Assembly (NCBI RefSeq): GCF_015694725.1
Contig: NZ_JADQDQ010000002.1
Span: 310,001 to 374,000, forward strand
DNA: 64,000 nucleotides
Direction of reading: 5' to 3'
Source of the DNA: Hymenobacter jeongseonensis
GTDB taxonomy: Bacteria; Bacteroidota; Bacteroidia; Cytophagales; Hymenobacteraceae
Shown here in pieces: positions 1 to 9,251 of this stretch; the first letter of the stretch is position 1, and every line of letters begins with the position of its first letter. The position numbers were made by a program, and so were the translations under genes. The notes under the pieces are model-generated. The model saw only the letters and a list, made by a program, of their open reading frames with translations. It ran no database searches and was not told the origin of the DNA.

Positions 1-432
1 GTGCTCTTTGCGGCTCTAACAGCGCGTACAATGAGTTCGGATTTCGCGGGCCTACTCGCTTATGCCTTCATTTTTGCTGGTATTCCCTATACTTTTTACA
101 AAACGTTTCCATCAAGGCTAGGCCTACTTATCGCAGTTTCACTACCTATTGCATTAGGAATGTCTTGGGGAAGATGGGTCGACTTCTTAATACAGAAACA
201 GCTTAAAAAGGAAGGTATTGCTACAACCGGAGTCGTAATTGCTGCATGGGAATCACGTACTCGCTACGGTGGTAAGGAAAAGCTGTTTAGAGCTAGTTTC
301 CGGAGCCAATCGGGTAACCACCAAACCACTTCCTTCGGAAATAGAAACAACCTTCAAAAAGGTGACTCTGTCATCGTGCGATATGCTTTTTCGAACCCTA
401 GCATCTATCACATCGAAGGATTAGATAATTGA
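1..432 (+). CDS. DUF3592-like small membrane protein (5' end possibly cut by window)
   Basis: The frame is open from the first base (GTG) to the stop at 432, so the true start may lie upstream of the window. The N-terminal half holds two hydrophobic segments (about residues 14-33 and 38-58), the second followed by a basic stretch (QKQLKKEG). The C-terminal half is a small soluble domain that ends in a V-x-Y-x-F-S-N-P pattern. This layout, two helices followed by a small domain with V.Y...NP near the end, resembles DUF3592-type proteins, whose function is unknown. I see no catalytic motif. Family placement is tentative. It is divergent in composition from the GC-rich genes that follow. Confidence 0.55.
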   Translation: MLFAALTARTMSSDFAGLLAYAFIFAGIPYTFYKTFPSRLGLLIAVSLPIALGMSWGRWVDFLIQKQLKKEGIATTGVVIAAWESRTRYGGKEKLFRASFRSQSGNHQTTSFGNRNNLQKGDSVIVRYAFSNPSIYHIEGLDN

Positions 433-557
433 TGATTTTCTAATCGTGCATCGACTGCTATAAATGATGCTCTTAAGTTACACGATGTTCTAATTCATCA
501 GGCTAGAAAACAAAATAGGCAACGCTTACTGCAGCAGTTTCTGCCTAATTGAAAGCG

Positions 558-1616
558 TTAGGACGCCCACTCTTCGCGCTCTTCCTCGCCGAAACCTTCG
601 CGCTTGGCCGGCGCAGCATTCTTGCGGTTTTCCTCCAACACCTTCCAAATCATGTCCTTCAGCTGCATGATGTTTTTATTCGTCAGGCTGGAAATGAAGA
701 TGGACGGAATATCTGCTGGCAAAGTCTCCCGAATTTCAGCCTCCAGTTCCTCGTCAATCATGTCAGACTTGGTGATGGCCAGCAGGCGCTTCTTTTCCAG
801 CAATTCGGGGTTAAATTGTTCCAGTTCCCCCAGCAGCACCTGGTACTCGGCCGCAATGTTGGGGCTGTCGCAGCTTATCATGAAGAGCAGCGTAGAGTTG
901 CGCTCGATGTGGCGCAGGAAGCGCGTACCGAGTCCTTTGCCCTCGGCTGCGCCCTCAATGATGCCAGGGATATCGGCCATCACGAAGGATTTGTAGTCGC
1001 GGTAGGCCACCACGCCCAAGTTCGGCACCAGGGTGGTGAAGGCGTAGTCGGCAATCTTGGGCTTGGCCGCCGATACTACTGACAGCAGGGTGCTCTTGCC
1101 CGCGTTGGGAAAGCCCACGAGGCCCACATCGGCCAATAGCTTCAGTTCCAGAATGATGATGGCCTCGATAGCCGGCTCGCCAGGCTGCGCGTAGGTGGGC
1201 GCCTGGTTGATGGAGTTCTTGAAATGGTCGTTGCCCCAGCCGCCGCGCCCGCCGGGCACGAGAATGAGGCGCTGGCCGTGTTCCGTGATTTCGAGCAAAT
1301 GGGTGCCATCAGGGTCGCGGGCCACGGTGCCGAGGGGCACTTGCAGCACGATATCCTCCCCTTGCGCGCCGCTGCGCAGGTTTTCGCCCCCACCCTCACC
1401 GTCTTTGGCAAAAACGTGCTTTTGGTATTGCAGGTGCAACAGCGTCCAGAGTTGGGAGTTGCCTTCGAGGATGATGTGACCACCGCGGCCGCCGTCGCCG
1501 CCATCGGGGCCGCCGTTGGGCAGGCCCTTGGCCCGGAAAAAGTGGTGCGAGCCCGCGCCGCCTTTGCCCGAACGGCAGATGAGTTTAACGTAGTCGATGA
1601 AGTTATTAGAAGCCAC
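558..1616 (-). CDS. obg: GTPase Obg/CgtA
   Basis: Obg is an essential ribosome-associated GTPase involved in 50S subunit maturation and stress control. The 352 residues show the Gly-rich Obg fold at the N-terminus (residues about 16-50, with [12 protein letters not shown]) and a G domain with the P-loop GFPNAGKST at about 168-176, then DIPGI (switch II) and TKSD. The length fits Obg without the long C-terminal OCT domain; the tail is short and charged. It is the last gene of a minus-strand group hpt-adk-obg, an order common in Bacteroidota that links purine salvage, nucleotide balance and a GTP-sensing ribosome factor. A large perfect inverted repeat lies in the 165-bp gap upstream of it. Confidence 0.96.
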   Translation of the reverse strand: MASNNFIDYVKLICRSGKGGAGSHHFFRAKGLPNGGPDGGDGGRGGHIILEGNSQLWTLLHLQYQKHVFAKDGEGGGENLRSGAQGEDIVLQVPLGTVARDPDGTHLLEITEHGQRLILVPGGRGGWGNDHFKNSINQAPTYAQPGEPAIEAIIILELKLLADVGLVGFPNAGKSTLLSVVSAAKPKIADYAFTTLVPNLGVVAYRDYKSFVMADIPGIIEGAAEGKGLGTRFLRHIERNSTLLFMISCDSPNIAAEYQVLLGELEQFNPELLEKKRLLAITKSDMIDEELEAEIRETLPADIPSIFISSLTNKNIMQLKDMIWKVLEENRKNAAPAKREGFGEEEREEWAS

Positions 1617-1641
1617 GGGAATGGGGGTATTGAGTGTAAAA

Positions 1642-1750
1642 AACTGTCATCCTGAGCGCAGCGAAGGACCCTAGTCCCGCCGAACGATTTGCAGTAACGC
1701 TAAACCGTGCAAGCGTGCTAAGGTCCTTCGCTGCGCTCAGGATGACAGTT
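1642..1750. repeat. Perfect 29-bp inverted repeat (REP-like) between adk and obg
   Basis: Arms at 1642-1670 and 1722-1750 are exact reverse complements and are separated by 51 bases. The arm core is GTCATCCTGAGCGCAGCGAA. Part of the same core (GTCATCCTGAGC) recurs in the palindrome at 31301-31340, so this looks like a dispersed intergenic repeat and not a one-off terminator. No T-run follows either arm. It lies inside the presumed adk-obg transcript and could cause partial termination or mRNA processing. Confidence 0.85.
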
Positions 1751-1781
1751 GCAATAAAACAGTCGTGTTAAAAACGTAAAG

Positions 1782-2408
1782 TTACGCTTTCACCTCTTGA
1801 GTTGCCTGGGCCGGGCTTTCGGGCGCGGCGGGCTTGTGCTGGTCGATAAGACCGCAGATTTGGCTGAAGATGGTGTCAATCGGACCAATGCCATTGATGG
1901 CGTGGAATTTATTCTGGGCCGCGTAGTAGCCCGCTACCTGAGCGGTTTCGGTGTTGTACACCGTCACGCGGCGGCGGATTTTGCTTTCGTCCTGGTCGTC
2001 GGGGCGGCCGCTGGTTTTGCCGCGCTCGAGCAGGCGCGTCACCAGTTCCTCCTCTCCTACTTCCAGCGCAATCATGCAGTTGATGCTGCTATTGTGCTGC
2101 GCCAGCAATTGGTCGAGGCTCGCGGCTTGGGGCACCGTGCGCGGGAAGCCATCGAATATGAAGCCGCCAGCCGTGGCTTTGTTGGCTTGCAGGGCACTGT
2201 CTATCATGCCAATTACTACGGCATCGGGCACCAGCAAGCCTTCGTCCATCAGCTTTTTAGCAGTGAGGCCGAGCTCGGTGCCCTGGGTAATCTGGGCCCG
2301 GAGCAAGTCGCCAGTGCTGAGGTGGACGAGGTTGTATCGGGAAATGAGTTTTTGGCTCTGGGTTCCTTTACCGGCACCGGGCGGGCCGAACAGCACGATA
2401 TTCAACAT
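1782..2408 (-). CDS. adk: Adenylate kinase
   Basis: The enzyme interconverts ATP + AMP and 2 ADP in the cytoplasm. The 208-residue protein begins with the P-loop GPPGAGKGT (residues 8-16), followed by the AMP-binding STGDLLR block, FDGFPRT and the LID region with RGKTSGRPDD. The LID lacks a four-cysteine zinc site, as in short-LID or non-zinc kinases. About 18 residues at the C-terminus (HKPAAPESPAQATQEVKA) extend past the usual end and look disordered. The start at 2408 puts the P-loop at its normal position. It sits between hpt (74 bases upstream) and obg on the same strand. Confidence 0.97.
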   Translation of the reverse strand: MLNIVLFGPPGAGKGTQSQKLISRYNLVHLSTGDLLRAQITQGTELGLTAKKLMDEGLLVPDAVVIGMIDSALQANKATAGGFIFDGFPRTVPQAASLDQLLAQHNSSINCMIALEVGEEELVTRLLERGKTSGRPDDQDESKIRRRVTVYNTETAQVAGYYAAQNKFHAINGIGPIDTIFSQICGLIDQHKPAAPESPAQATQEVKA

Positions 2409-2482
2409 GAATAGAGAAGTTGCGCGAGGGGAAAGAGGAAGGTGGGTTTGGGCAAGTTAATCAATCGTTACCAAAAGCCGGG

Positions 2483-3022
2483 CTACACGGCCACGTACAC
2501 ATCGGGTAGGTTGCGGCCCAAGCCGTCATAGTCAAGGCCGTAGCCCACCACGAAGTCGTTGGGAATTTCGAGGGCCACGTAGCGCAGGGCAATTTCGTGA
2601 CGCAGGCTTTCCGGCTTGAAAAACAAAGTGGCGATTTCGACCGAGGCCGGGCCGTTGGCCTGCAGTTTGGGCACGAGGTGGTGCATGGTGGTACCGGTAT
2701 CCACAATGTCTTCGACAATGATGAGGTGGCGGCCTTGCACTTCTTCGCGCAACCCCAGGATTTCCTGCACCACGCCGCTGCTGTCCGTGCCTTCGTACGA
2801 GGCCACCCGGATAAAGACGATTTCGCAGGGCCCGGCAATGCGCTTGAGCAGGTCGGAGGCAAACATAAAGGCCCCGGTGAGCACCACCACAAACAGCGGC
2901 TCGCGCCCGGCATAGTCGGCGCTGATGCGGGTAGCCAGCGCGGTCACGGCCTCATCCAGTTGGGCAACCGATAAATACGGGCGGAAAGCTTTGTTGTGGA
3001 TGGTGATGTGGGAGTGACCCAT
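2483..3022 (-). CDS. hpt: Hypoxanthine phosphoribosyltransferase
   Basis: This purine-salvage enzyme makes IMP or GMP from hypoxanthine or guanine plus PRPP. The signature PRPP-binding loop VEDIVDTGTTM is at residues 103-113, with LTGAFMFASDL (pyrophosphate loop) near 48-58 and the C-terminal D-FVVGYGLDY base-binding motif. Its 179 residues are the normal family length. It is the first gene of the hpt-adk-obg group. A TAnnTTTG -7 box lies 22 bases upstream on the minus strand (3045-3052), which makes this the likely operon start. Confidence 0.95.
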   Translation of the reverse strand: MGHSHITIHNKAFRPYLSVAQLDEAVTALATRISADYAGREPLFVVVLTGAFMFASDLLKRIAGPCEIVFIRVASYEGTDSSGVVQEILGLREEVQGRHLIIVEDIVDTGTTMHHLVPKLQANGPASVEIATLFFKPESLRHEIALRYVALEIPNDFVVGYGLDYDGLGRNLPDVYVAV

Positions 3023-3044
3023 GCGGCGCGGGAAGAATGAGGTG

Positions 3045-3052
3045 CAAAGCTA
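3045..3052 (-). promoter_or_regulatory. Putative -7 box (TAGCTTTG) of the hpt-adk-obg operon
   Basis: On the minus strand the sequence reads TAGCTTTG, matching the Bacteroidota housekeeping -7 consensus TAnnTTTG, 22 bases before the hpt start codon. No TTG was found at the ideal 19-base spacing, so only the -7 half is supported. Confidence 0.5.
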
Positions 3053-3149
3053 CTGATTGAACCACGGATTGGTTACTGCCACTCTTCCATCGTTTGGCTT
3101 TTGCCGAGGCTGACGGTGGTCAAATACGCTTTTACATCGGTACCATCAA

Positions 3150-3181
3150 TAAAAAAGGCCACCCGTTAGAGTGGCCTTTTC
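3150..3181 (-). terminator. Rho-independent terminator after hppA
   Basis: AAAAGGCCAC (3153-3162) and GTGGCCTTTT (3171-3180) form a 10-bp stem with an 8-base loop. On the minus strand the stem runs straight into a U-run, as expected for termination of the membrane pyrophosphatase gene that ends at 3252. The stem could also act in the other direction. Confidence 0.7.
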
Positions 3182-3251
3182 TGGCTTGCGTAAGGTCACG
3201 CCGCTTTTCCTTAGAAATCAAAGGGCGACGTAGCCACTTGATAGTGCGCTA

Positions 3252-5516
3252 CTACTTCACTTCCCTCAGCGCGGTATAAATCACCCGCATGGCGGTTGGG
3301 GCGAAGTTATCGGCAAAACGCACGTGCGGGCGAGCTGCAACTTCGTTCCGCTCATTTTCCAGCTTCACCGGGGCCACGCCACGCTCCCCGCCTTTCTCGG
3401 CAATGTGCGGGGCAATCACCAGCGATACGATGCTCATCAGCTTGATAAGGATGTTCATGCTCGGGCCGGAAGTGTCCTTGAAGGGGTCGCCCACGGTATC
3501 GCCGGTTACGGACGCTTTGTGTGCGTCCGAGCCTTTGTACTGCATCACGCCGTTTACTAGCACGCCTTTTTCGAAGGACTTCTTGGCGTTGTCCCAAGCG
3601 CCACCGGCATTGCTCTGGAACATGGCCATGAGCACGCCGCTCACCGTGACACCAGCCAGCAAGCCACCCAATACTTCGGCCGAAGACGCATTCGAAAACA
3701 GTCCGCGGCAGCCAAATCCTACGATAATTGGCGTCAGCAAGGCAATGGCACCCGGCAGAATCATTTCCCGAATAGCGGCCTGCGTGCTGATGGCAACGCA
3801 CTTTTCGTACTCCGGCCGGCCCGTGCCTTCCATGATACCCGGAATTTCGCGGAACTGACGGCGCACTTCCTGCACCATGGCCATGGCGGCTCGGCCCACG
3901 GCCGCAATGGCCAAAGACGAGAAGATGAACGGAATCATGGCGCCAATAAATACGCCCGCCAGAATCGGCGCTTTGCTAATATCAATGGAGGTGATATTGG
4001 CCGTACCCATGAAGGCTGCGAACAAAGCCAACGAAGTCAGCGCCGCCGAGGCAATGGCAAAGCCTTTACCGGTGGCCGCGGTGGTGTTGCCCACGGCGTC
4101 CAGAATATCGGTCCGCTCCCGCACTTCTTTGGGCAGCTCGCACATCTCAGCAATTCCACCGGCGTTGTCGGCAATGGGGCCGAAGGCGTCAATGGCCAAT
4201 TGCATGGCAGTGGTGGCCATCATGCCAGCCGCCGCAATGGCTACGCCGTAGAGGCCCGCCGCTTCGTAGCTTAGTACAATGCCTGCGGCCAACACGATGA
4301 TTGGGAGCACTGTGCTTTCCATGCCTACTGCCAAGCCGCCGATAACAGTGGTGGCGTGGCCGGTGCTGCTTTGCTGCACGATACTGTTCACCGGGCGCTT
4401 GCCCATGGCGGTGTAATACTCGGTGATGATGCTCATCAGCGTACCCACCACAAGGCCGACGATAACAGCATAGAAGATGCCCATAGCATCGAACGACACC
4501 CCGCGAATGGTGAAATTGCCCGCAGGCATAATCCACATTATCAAAAAGTACGAAGCCACTGCCGACACCACTACGGAAATGTAATTGCCCGTATTGAGGG
4601 CTCCTTGCACGTTGCCGCCTTCCTTTACACGCACACACAAAATGCCGATGAGCGAGGCAATGATGCCCATGCCCGCAATGGCCATCGGCAGAAAAATGGG
4701 CGAAAGACCACCGAACTGGTCGTTGGTCACGGTTACTTCGCGGCCCAGCACCATGGTGGCCAGAATAGTGGCCACGTAGGAACCGAACAGGTCGGCGCCC
4801 ATGCCGGCTACGTCGCCCACGTTGTCGCCCACGTTGTCGGCGATGGTGGCGGGGTTGCGGGGGTCGTCTTCCGGAATGCCGGCCTCTACTTTGCCCACGA
4901 GGTCAGCGCCCACGTCGGCGGCTTTGGTGTAGATGCCGCCGCCCACGCGGGCAAACAAGGCAATGCTTTCGGCCCCGAGCGAAAAGCCCGTGAGCACCTC
5001 CAGCGCTTTCACCATTTCCTCGCCGTTGGCCAGGCCGCTGGGCACGAACATTTTATAGAACACAATAAACAGTGAGCCCAAGCCTAGCACCGCCAGACCG
5101 GCCACGCCCATGCCCATCACCGAGCCCCCGGAAAAGGAAACGTTCAGCGCGGTGCTGAGGCTGGTTTTGGCAGCTTGGGCGGTGCGCACGTTGGCTTTGG
5201 TGGCAATTTTCATCCCAATGAAACCGGCCAACGCCGAGAACACGGCGCCAATCAGAAAGGCGATGACAATGACGGGGCTGGAGTTGCCGCTGGCAGTACC
5301 CAGGTAAAAAAGGAAAGCGCCAGCAATTAACCCGAAAAGGGCCAGCACTTTGTATTCCGCTTTGAGAAAGGCAATGGCACCATCGGCGATGTAGCCGGCG
5401 ATGGTCGTCATGCGCTCGTCGCCGGCATCCTGCTTGGATACCCAGCCGGCGCGCAACCACGTGTACAGCAACGCAAATACGCCCAACGCGGGCACTGCGT
5501 AAAGATATGGGGTCAT
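3252..5516 (-). CDS. hppA: Membrane-bound ion-pumping pyrophosphatase, K+-dependent type
   Basis: This integral membrane enzyme couples PPi hydrolysis to H+ or Na+ export. From the ATG at 5516 it has 754 residues with many membrane helices. The diagnostic substrate motif [20 protein letters not shown] lies near residue 213, and a second acidic motif (DNAGGIAEM) lies downstream. [12 protein letters not shown] at about 474-485 has the Ala and Gly found in potassium-dependent enzymes, where potassium-independent ones have Lys. The frame is open 14 codons further upstream, but that extension adds residues before the first helix, so 5516 is preferred. Whether it pumps Na+, H+ or both cannot be read by eye. 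A -7 box lies at 5569-5576. Confidence 0.96.
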   Translation of the reverse strand: MTPYLYAVPALGVFALLYTWLRAGWVSKQDAGDERMTTIAGYIADGAIAFLKAEYKVLALFGLIAGAFLFYLGTASGNSSPVIVIAFLIGAVFSALAGFIGMKIATKANVRTAQAAKTSLSTALNVSFSGGSVMGMGVAGLAVLGLGSLFIVFYKMFVPSGLANGEEMVKALEVLTGFSLGAESIALFARVGGGIYTKAADVGADLVGKVEAGIPEDDPRNPATIADNVGDNVGDVAGMGADLFGSYVATILATMVLGREVTVTNDQFGGLSPIFLPMAIAGMGIIASLIGILCVRVKEGGNVQGALNTGNYISVVVSAVASYFLIMWIMPAGNFTIRGVSFDAMGIFYAVIVGLVVGTLMSIITEYYTAMGKRPVNSIVQQSSTGHATTVIGGLAVGMESTVLPIIVLAAGIVLSYEAAGLYGVAIAAAGMMATTAMQLAIDAFGPIADNAGGIAEMCELPKEVRERTDILDAVGNTTAATGKGFAIASAALTSLALFAAFMGTANITSIDISKAPILAGVFIGAMIPFIFSSLAIAAVGRAAMAMVQEVRRQFREIPGIMEGTGRPEYEKCVAISTQAAIREMILPGAIALLTPIIVGFGCRGLFSNASSAEVLGGLLAGVTVSGVLMAMFQSNAGGAWDNAKKSFEKGVLVNGVMQYKGSDAHKASVTGDTVGDPFKDTSGPSMNILIKLMSIVSLVIAPHIAEKGGERGVAPVKLENERNEVAARPHVRFADNFAPTAMRVIYTALREVK

Positions 5517-5568
5517 AAGAAGCAAAAAAGGGTTGATGAAAGAACTTGTAATTAGCAAGCAAGGGTGC

Positions 5569-5576
5569 CAAAGATA
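5569..5576 (-). promoter_or_regulatory. Putative -7 box (TATCTTTG) of hppA
   Basis: The minus-strand sequence TATCTTTG matches TAnnTTTG and lies 52 bases before the hppA ATG, leaving a leader of about 45 bases. The -33 TTG is not at ideal spacing. Confidence 0.5.
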
Positions 5577-5586
5577 TAGGGCGGCA

Positions 5587-6501
5587 TTACAATTCTCGCA
5601 TCAAAACCTGATAAAGCGCTAGCATGCTGGCAATGTCCCGCTTATCCACCAATTCGTCGGGCGAATGCACATGGTCTTCGGGCGCCCCGATGAAGCACCA
5701 ATCCCAGGGCGCGGCGGCATGCTGCAACTCTTTGGCATCGGAACCGCCGCTGCCTTCCACTTCCAACTGGTGGGGAATGCCCGACTGCGCGGCAATGGCC
5801 CGGATGCGGTCCACGTAGGCCCGGCGTGGAATCAGGGAATCGCGCAGCGAAATGGCACACCCTTGGCCGGCATGCACACCTTCGGTCACCCACGTGATGT
5901 CGGATATCAGCGCCTGCCGTACGCCGTAGGTTTCGTTGATAAACTTCGCCAGATAGGCAACCGAGCCACCGCCGTGCTCTTCCCAGCAGGAAAAAGCCAC
6001 AATGCCATGCTCCAAGGTTTCGCAGAGGCGCAGCGCGTTCCACACCCCCAAACGGTTATCTAAGTAGCAACTTTGGATGGTAGTTTCGGTTTCGCGGAAG
6101 TCGCAATAGAACGTGAGCTCCGTGCCGCGGTCAATATCCCGGTGGAACGCGTAGCCCAATTCCCCGGTTTCCTCGGCTATGGTCAATGTGCAATCTATGT
6201 CTCCTTGCGAATCGTGCCCCACCAACCGGTAGCCGGCCTCGGCTTGGGGACCGCCAATTCGGACCAGTTGCTTGCCGTAGCGTACGGTAAAGCCGATGCT
6301 GTCGAGGTGGGCAAAGACGGCCGTGCGCGGCTGGCCAAAGACCAACAGCAAGCAGTCCTGGAACCGGTCCTCGGCGATGATGACCGGCTGGTGCTGCCAA
6401 GCGGCCTTGGCTTGCTGCACATAATCGAGCACAAAGCGCTTAAGAGCCACTTCGTTGCCAGCGGGTGCCGCAGTACGGCAAAGGGATTGCAACAGGTGCA
6501 T
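5587..6501 (-). CDS. M42-type (glutamyl aminopeptidase/endoglucanase-like) metallopeptidase
   Basis: The protein is probably a cytosolic di-metal aminopeptidase that trims peptides. The 304 residues contain the expected metal and catalytic set: AHLDSIG (His65, Asp67), LDNRLG (bridging Asp148), CWEEHGGGS (Glu174-Glu175), DITWV (Asp201) and a C-terminal HVHSPDE His. It is slightly shorter than typical M42 enzymes of about 340-360 residues, with a reduced inserted domain. There is no signal peptide. It is divergent from the TPR gene at 6616, with a TAGCTTTG box 20 bases before its start. Substrate specificity is unknown. Confidence 0.82.
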   Translation of the reverse strand: MHLLQSLCRTAAPAGNEVALKRFVLDYVQQAKAAWQHQPVIIAEDRFQDCLLLVFGQPRTAVFAHLDSIGFTVRYGKQLVRIGGPQAEAGYRLVGHDSQGDIDCTLTIAEETGELGYAFHRDIDRGTELTFYCDFRETETTIQSCYLDNRLGVWNALRLCETLEHGIVAFSCWEEHGGGSVAYLAKFINETYGVRQALISDITWVTEGVHAGQGCAISLRDSLIPRRAYVDRIRAIAAQSGIPHQLEVEGSGGSDAKELQHAAAPWDWCFIGAPEDHVHSPDELVDKRDIASMLALYQVLMREL

Positions 6502-6520
6502 GGGAAAAGGGAATTTCGTC

Positions 6521-6528
6521 CAAAGCTA
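6521..6528 (-). promoter_or_regulatory. Putative -7 box (TAGCTTTG) of the M42 peptidase gene
   Basis: The minus-strand sequence TAGCTTTG matches the TAnnTTTG consensus 20 bases upstream of the start codon at 6501. It is identical to the box in front of hpt. The -33 element is not recognisable. Confidence 0.45.
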
Positions 6529-6615
6529 GACCAAACTCCGTACTTTAGCAGGCCCGTTTGCCCTACCCTGAATTTGGATGGGACACGGCTAGGGTCCGCT
6601 TTCGATTTTCTACCT

Positions 6616-7869
6616 ATGTTGCGTTCGCTGTTTTGTATCTGTTGGGGGCTGCTTTTTATGCCGCTGCTTGGCACAGCCCAGAAGTCTGATACAATGCGTA
6701 CTCCGCCGCCCATGAAAACGGTGGCGCTCGATACGGTCGGCATTCTGCCTTCTGCCATCGACACCAAAGGCTGGCTTCTGCTCGACAAAGACATTCAGCA
6801 GGAGCTTGACGGCGCGGTTTACAACATTTACAATTTCAAATACGACAAAGCCGAAAAGCAATTCCGCTCGCTGCGGCGGCGCTACCCCAACCACCCCATG
6901 CCCTACTTCCTATTGGGGCTGAGCACGTGGTGGAAAATCGTCCCCACCAATATCCAGACCAAGCAGTACGACAAACCCTTCTTTGCTTATATGGACACGG
7001 CCATCACCAAGGCCCAGAAGCTGTACGACACGGATAATAATAACTACGAGGCCAGCTTTTTTCTATCCGCTGCTTATGGGTTTAGTGCCCGCATGCACGG
7101 CGAGCGCCACGATTGGCGCAAGGCTACGGTAGGTGCCCGGCGCTCGCTCAACTTCCTCAAAAAGAGCCAGGAAGCTAATAGTTTGAGTCCCGAATTTCAG
7201 TTTGGGCAGGCCTTGTTCAATTACTACGCCGTCTGGATTGGTGAAAACTACCCCTTGCTCAAGCCGGTGCTGCTTTTTTTCCCCAAGGGTGATAAGAAAG
7301 TCGGCATGCAACAGTTGCGCAGCGTAGCCCAAAATGGCTTCTATACTGCTACCGAAGCCCGCGTCTATCTCATGCGCATCCTCAAAAACGAGGAAAATAA
7401 TGCCGAAGAAGCGCTGCCTGTTGCTCGTTCCTTGGCCACCACCTTTCCCGACAATGGCTATTTCCAACGCTTCTACGCTCACTTAGCCTACGACCAAGGC
7501 GAGTTCTCGGACTGTGAGCGAGTAAGTCGGGAAATCCTTGATAAGATAAATAAGGGCATGCCCGGGTACGAAGGAATCAGCGGGCGCTACGCCAGTTACT
7601 TTTTGGGGTATTTAATGCAAAACCGCTACCGCGATTTTGCCAAAGCCAAAGATTATTACCAGCGTTGCATCGTGTTTTCAGAAAGCACCGGTGATACCTC
7701 CGGCGGTTTCTATCTGTTCGCTAACATGAATCTGGCTCGCCTAGCTGTTAAGGAAAAGGACATAGCAACCGCCAAACGTTATTATACCGTCGTTGCAGAT
7801 AAGGCTGCTCACAAGTCAGAGCAGTATAAAGAAGCGAAAGCTTGGCTTAAAAAATATGGGAGAGCATAA
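6616..7869 (+). CDS. Secreted/periplasmic tetratricopeptide-repeat protein
   Basis: The frame is open far upstream, but the ATG at 6616 starts a typical signal peptide (MLRSLFCICWGLLFMPLLGTAQ), so the mature protein is probably periplasmic. It has about 417 residues. After a Pro-rich linker come helix-turn-helix repeats with TPR spacing (for example YNFKYDKAEKQFRSLRRRYP, PYFLLGLSTWW, and the C-terminal AKDYYQRCIVF and ARLAVKEKDIATAKRYYTVV blocks). It probably scaffolds other envelope proteins; no catalytic motif is visible. Only 5 bases separate its stop from the next gene, a polytopic membrane protein at the head of the glycan locus, so the two are likely co-transcribed. Confidence 0.8.
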   Translation: MLRSLFCICWGLLFMPLLGTAQKSDTMRTPPPMKTVALDTVGILPSAIDTKGWLLLDKDIQQELDGAVYNIYNFKYDKAEKQFRSLRRRYPNHPMPYFLLGLSTWWKIVPTNIQTKQYDKPFFAYMDTAITKAQKLYDTDNNNYEASFFLSAAYGFSARMHGERHDWRKATVGARRSLNFLKKSQEANSLSPEFQFGQALFNYYAVWIGENYPLLKPVLLFFPKGDKKVGMQQLRSVAQNGFYTATEARVYLMRILKNEENNAEEALPVARSLATTFPDNGYFQRFYAHLAYDQGEFSDCERVSREILDKINKGMPGYEGISGRYASYFLGYLMQNRYRDFAKAKDYYQRCIVFSESTGDTSGGFYLFANMNLARLAVKEKDIATAKRYYTVVADKAAHKSEQYKEAKAWLKKYGRA

Positions 7870-7874
7870 TAAAC

Positions 7875-9251
7875 ATGGAATTAAAAGACTTATATATAAC
7901 CCCTATATACTTGGCTATTATATACATAATAGCTTATCAAATACGTTCTTCGGTCACCAACAAATACACAGTTCGCTATTTTATCCCTGCTTTAACTGTG
8001 AAAATTATCGGCGCTATTGCGCTGGGCATTCTTTATCATACGCTCTACGGTGGTGACACCAACAATTACTATCGGCACGCTAGCATTATCTACCATGCCT
8101 TTGGAGACTCTTTTTCAGCAGGCTTTGAACTGGTAACTACTTCCGGCGACGTTACCCCTGCAATTAAGCAGTACACAGACCGAATGTGGTGGTTTGGACG
8201 CGGCAGCAATGAATACTTTGTAATTCGAGTCGCGGGAGTATTTGCCCTTCTTTCCTTTAATACCTATACGGTTATTGCCGTCTTATTTGCAGTAATTACG
8301 TTTAGTGGCATGTGGGTCATGTACATGACGTTTGCCAAAATTCGGCCTCAAGTATACAAGGAACTCGCCATCGCCGTATTTTTCCTGCCCTCCGTATTTT
8401 TTTGGGGTTCCGGCCTTCTCAAGGACTCTTTGTGTATGGGAGCCTTGGGGTGGTTGTTTTACACATTCTACCGTGGGGCAATCGAGCGTCGCAATATTCT
8501 CCGGTGTGCGATATTAGGCTCTGCCGCAGTGGCAGTTATCCTTTCTATGAAGGTTTACATTCTCCTTGCCTTCATGCCTCCGGCTTTACTATGGGTATTT
8601 AATGAGAGTACCAGTAAAATCAAGAGTACAGTTGTGCGTTGGATTGCAAAGCCTATCTTCTTAAGTGTTGGGCTTATGGTAGCAGGCTATGCCTTCGTCC
8701 AGATTTCCGCAGCCGATGCGCGGTTTAACATTGACAAAATTGGTGCTCAGAGTAAGCTGACAGCGGATTATCTGCAGGGTGTTAGTAACAAGGAGCAAGG
8801 TTCTGGGTACAATATTGGGGAACAGGATGGCACCTTAGGGGGCATGGCCAAATTGGCACCGCAAGCATTGGTAGTTGCGTTGTTCCGGCCGTTCATTTGG
8901 GAAGCCCGCAACCCCACGATGGCGCTTTCTGCATTGGAAGCGAGCTACTTTATTATTCTTACCCTTCGAATACTATGGCGAGTAGGAATTCTAAAAACCC
9001 TTACAGCCATCAGCACCACACCTGTTCTGACGCTCTGCTTCGTTTTCAGCTTGGTGTTTGCTATTTCAGTCGGAATTTCTAGTGGCAATTTTGGCACTTT
9101 GGTTCGGTATAAAATACCGCTAATGCCCTTTTATCTAAGTGGTCTGTACATATTACAAAGCATCACTCTATCTGCCAAGTCACTTGGAAATAGGTCGTCA
9201 TTTCGGGTTGCTGACAACTCCCCCCAAATGGCACGAACTTCTTTTAACTGA
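7875..9251 (+). CDS. Polytopic membrane protein, candidate polysaccharide polymerase (Wzy/EpsG-like)
   Basis: The 458-residue protein has roughly ten hydrophobic segments. A periplasm-side acidic motif, YGGDTNNYYRH, follows the second helix and resembles the conserved GD..Y motif of EpsG-like and GT39-like proteins. Its place at the edge of a glycosyltransferase cluster and co-transcription with a periplasmic TPR protein fit a polymerase or a membrane glycosyltransferase. I do not recognise a specific family, so the role is inferred from topology and context. It converges with the GT4 gene and the two overlap by 8 bases at the stops. The AT-rich composition of the locus begins here. Confidence 0.6.
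   Translation: MELKDLYITPIYLAIIYIIAYQIRSSVTNKYTVRYFIPALTVKIIGAIALGILYHTLYGGDTNNYYRHASIIYHAFGDSFSAGFELVTTSGDVTPAIKQYTDRMWWFGRGSNEYFVIRVAGVFALLSFNTYTVIAVLFAVITFSGMWVMYMTFAKIRPQVYKELAIAVFFLPSVFFWGSGLLKDSLCMGALGWLFYTFYRGAIERRNILRCAILGSAAVAVILSMKVYILLAFMPPALLWVFNESTSKIKSTVVRWIAKPIFLSVGLMVAGYAFVQISAADARFNIDKIGAQSKLTADYLQGVSNKEQGSGYNIGEQDGTLGGMAKLAPQALVVALFRPFIWEARNPTMALSALEASYFIILTLRILWRVGILKTLTAISTTPVLTLCFVFSLVFAISVGISSGNFGTLVRYKIPLMPFYLSGLYILQSITLSAKSLGNRSSFRVADNSPQMARTSFN

Noticed and set aside
3094..3279. 61-codon open frame upstream of hpt
   Set aside because: It contains the hppA terminator hairpin and has no protein-like pattern.
6073..6615. Long N-terminal extension of the TPR protein
   Set aside because: It overlaps the M42 peptidase on the other strand, while the ATG at 6616 starts a good signal peptide.
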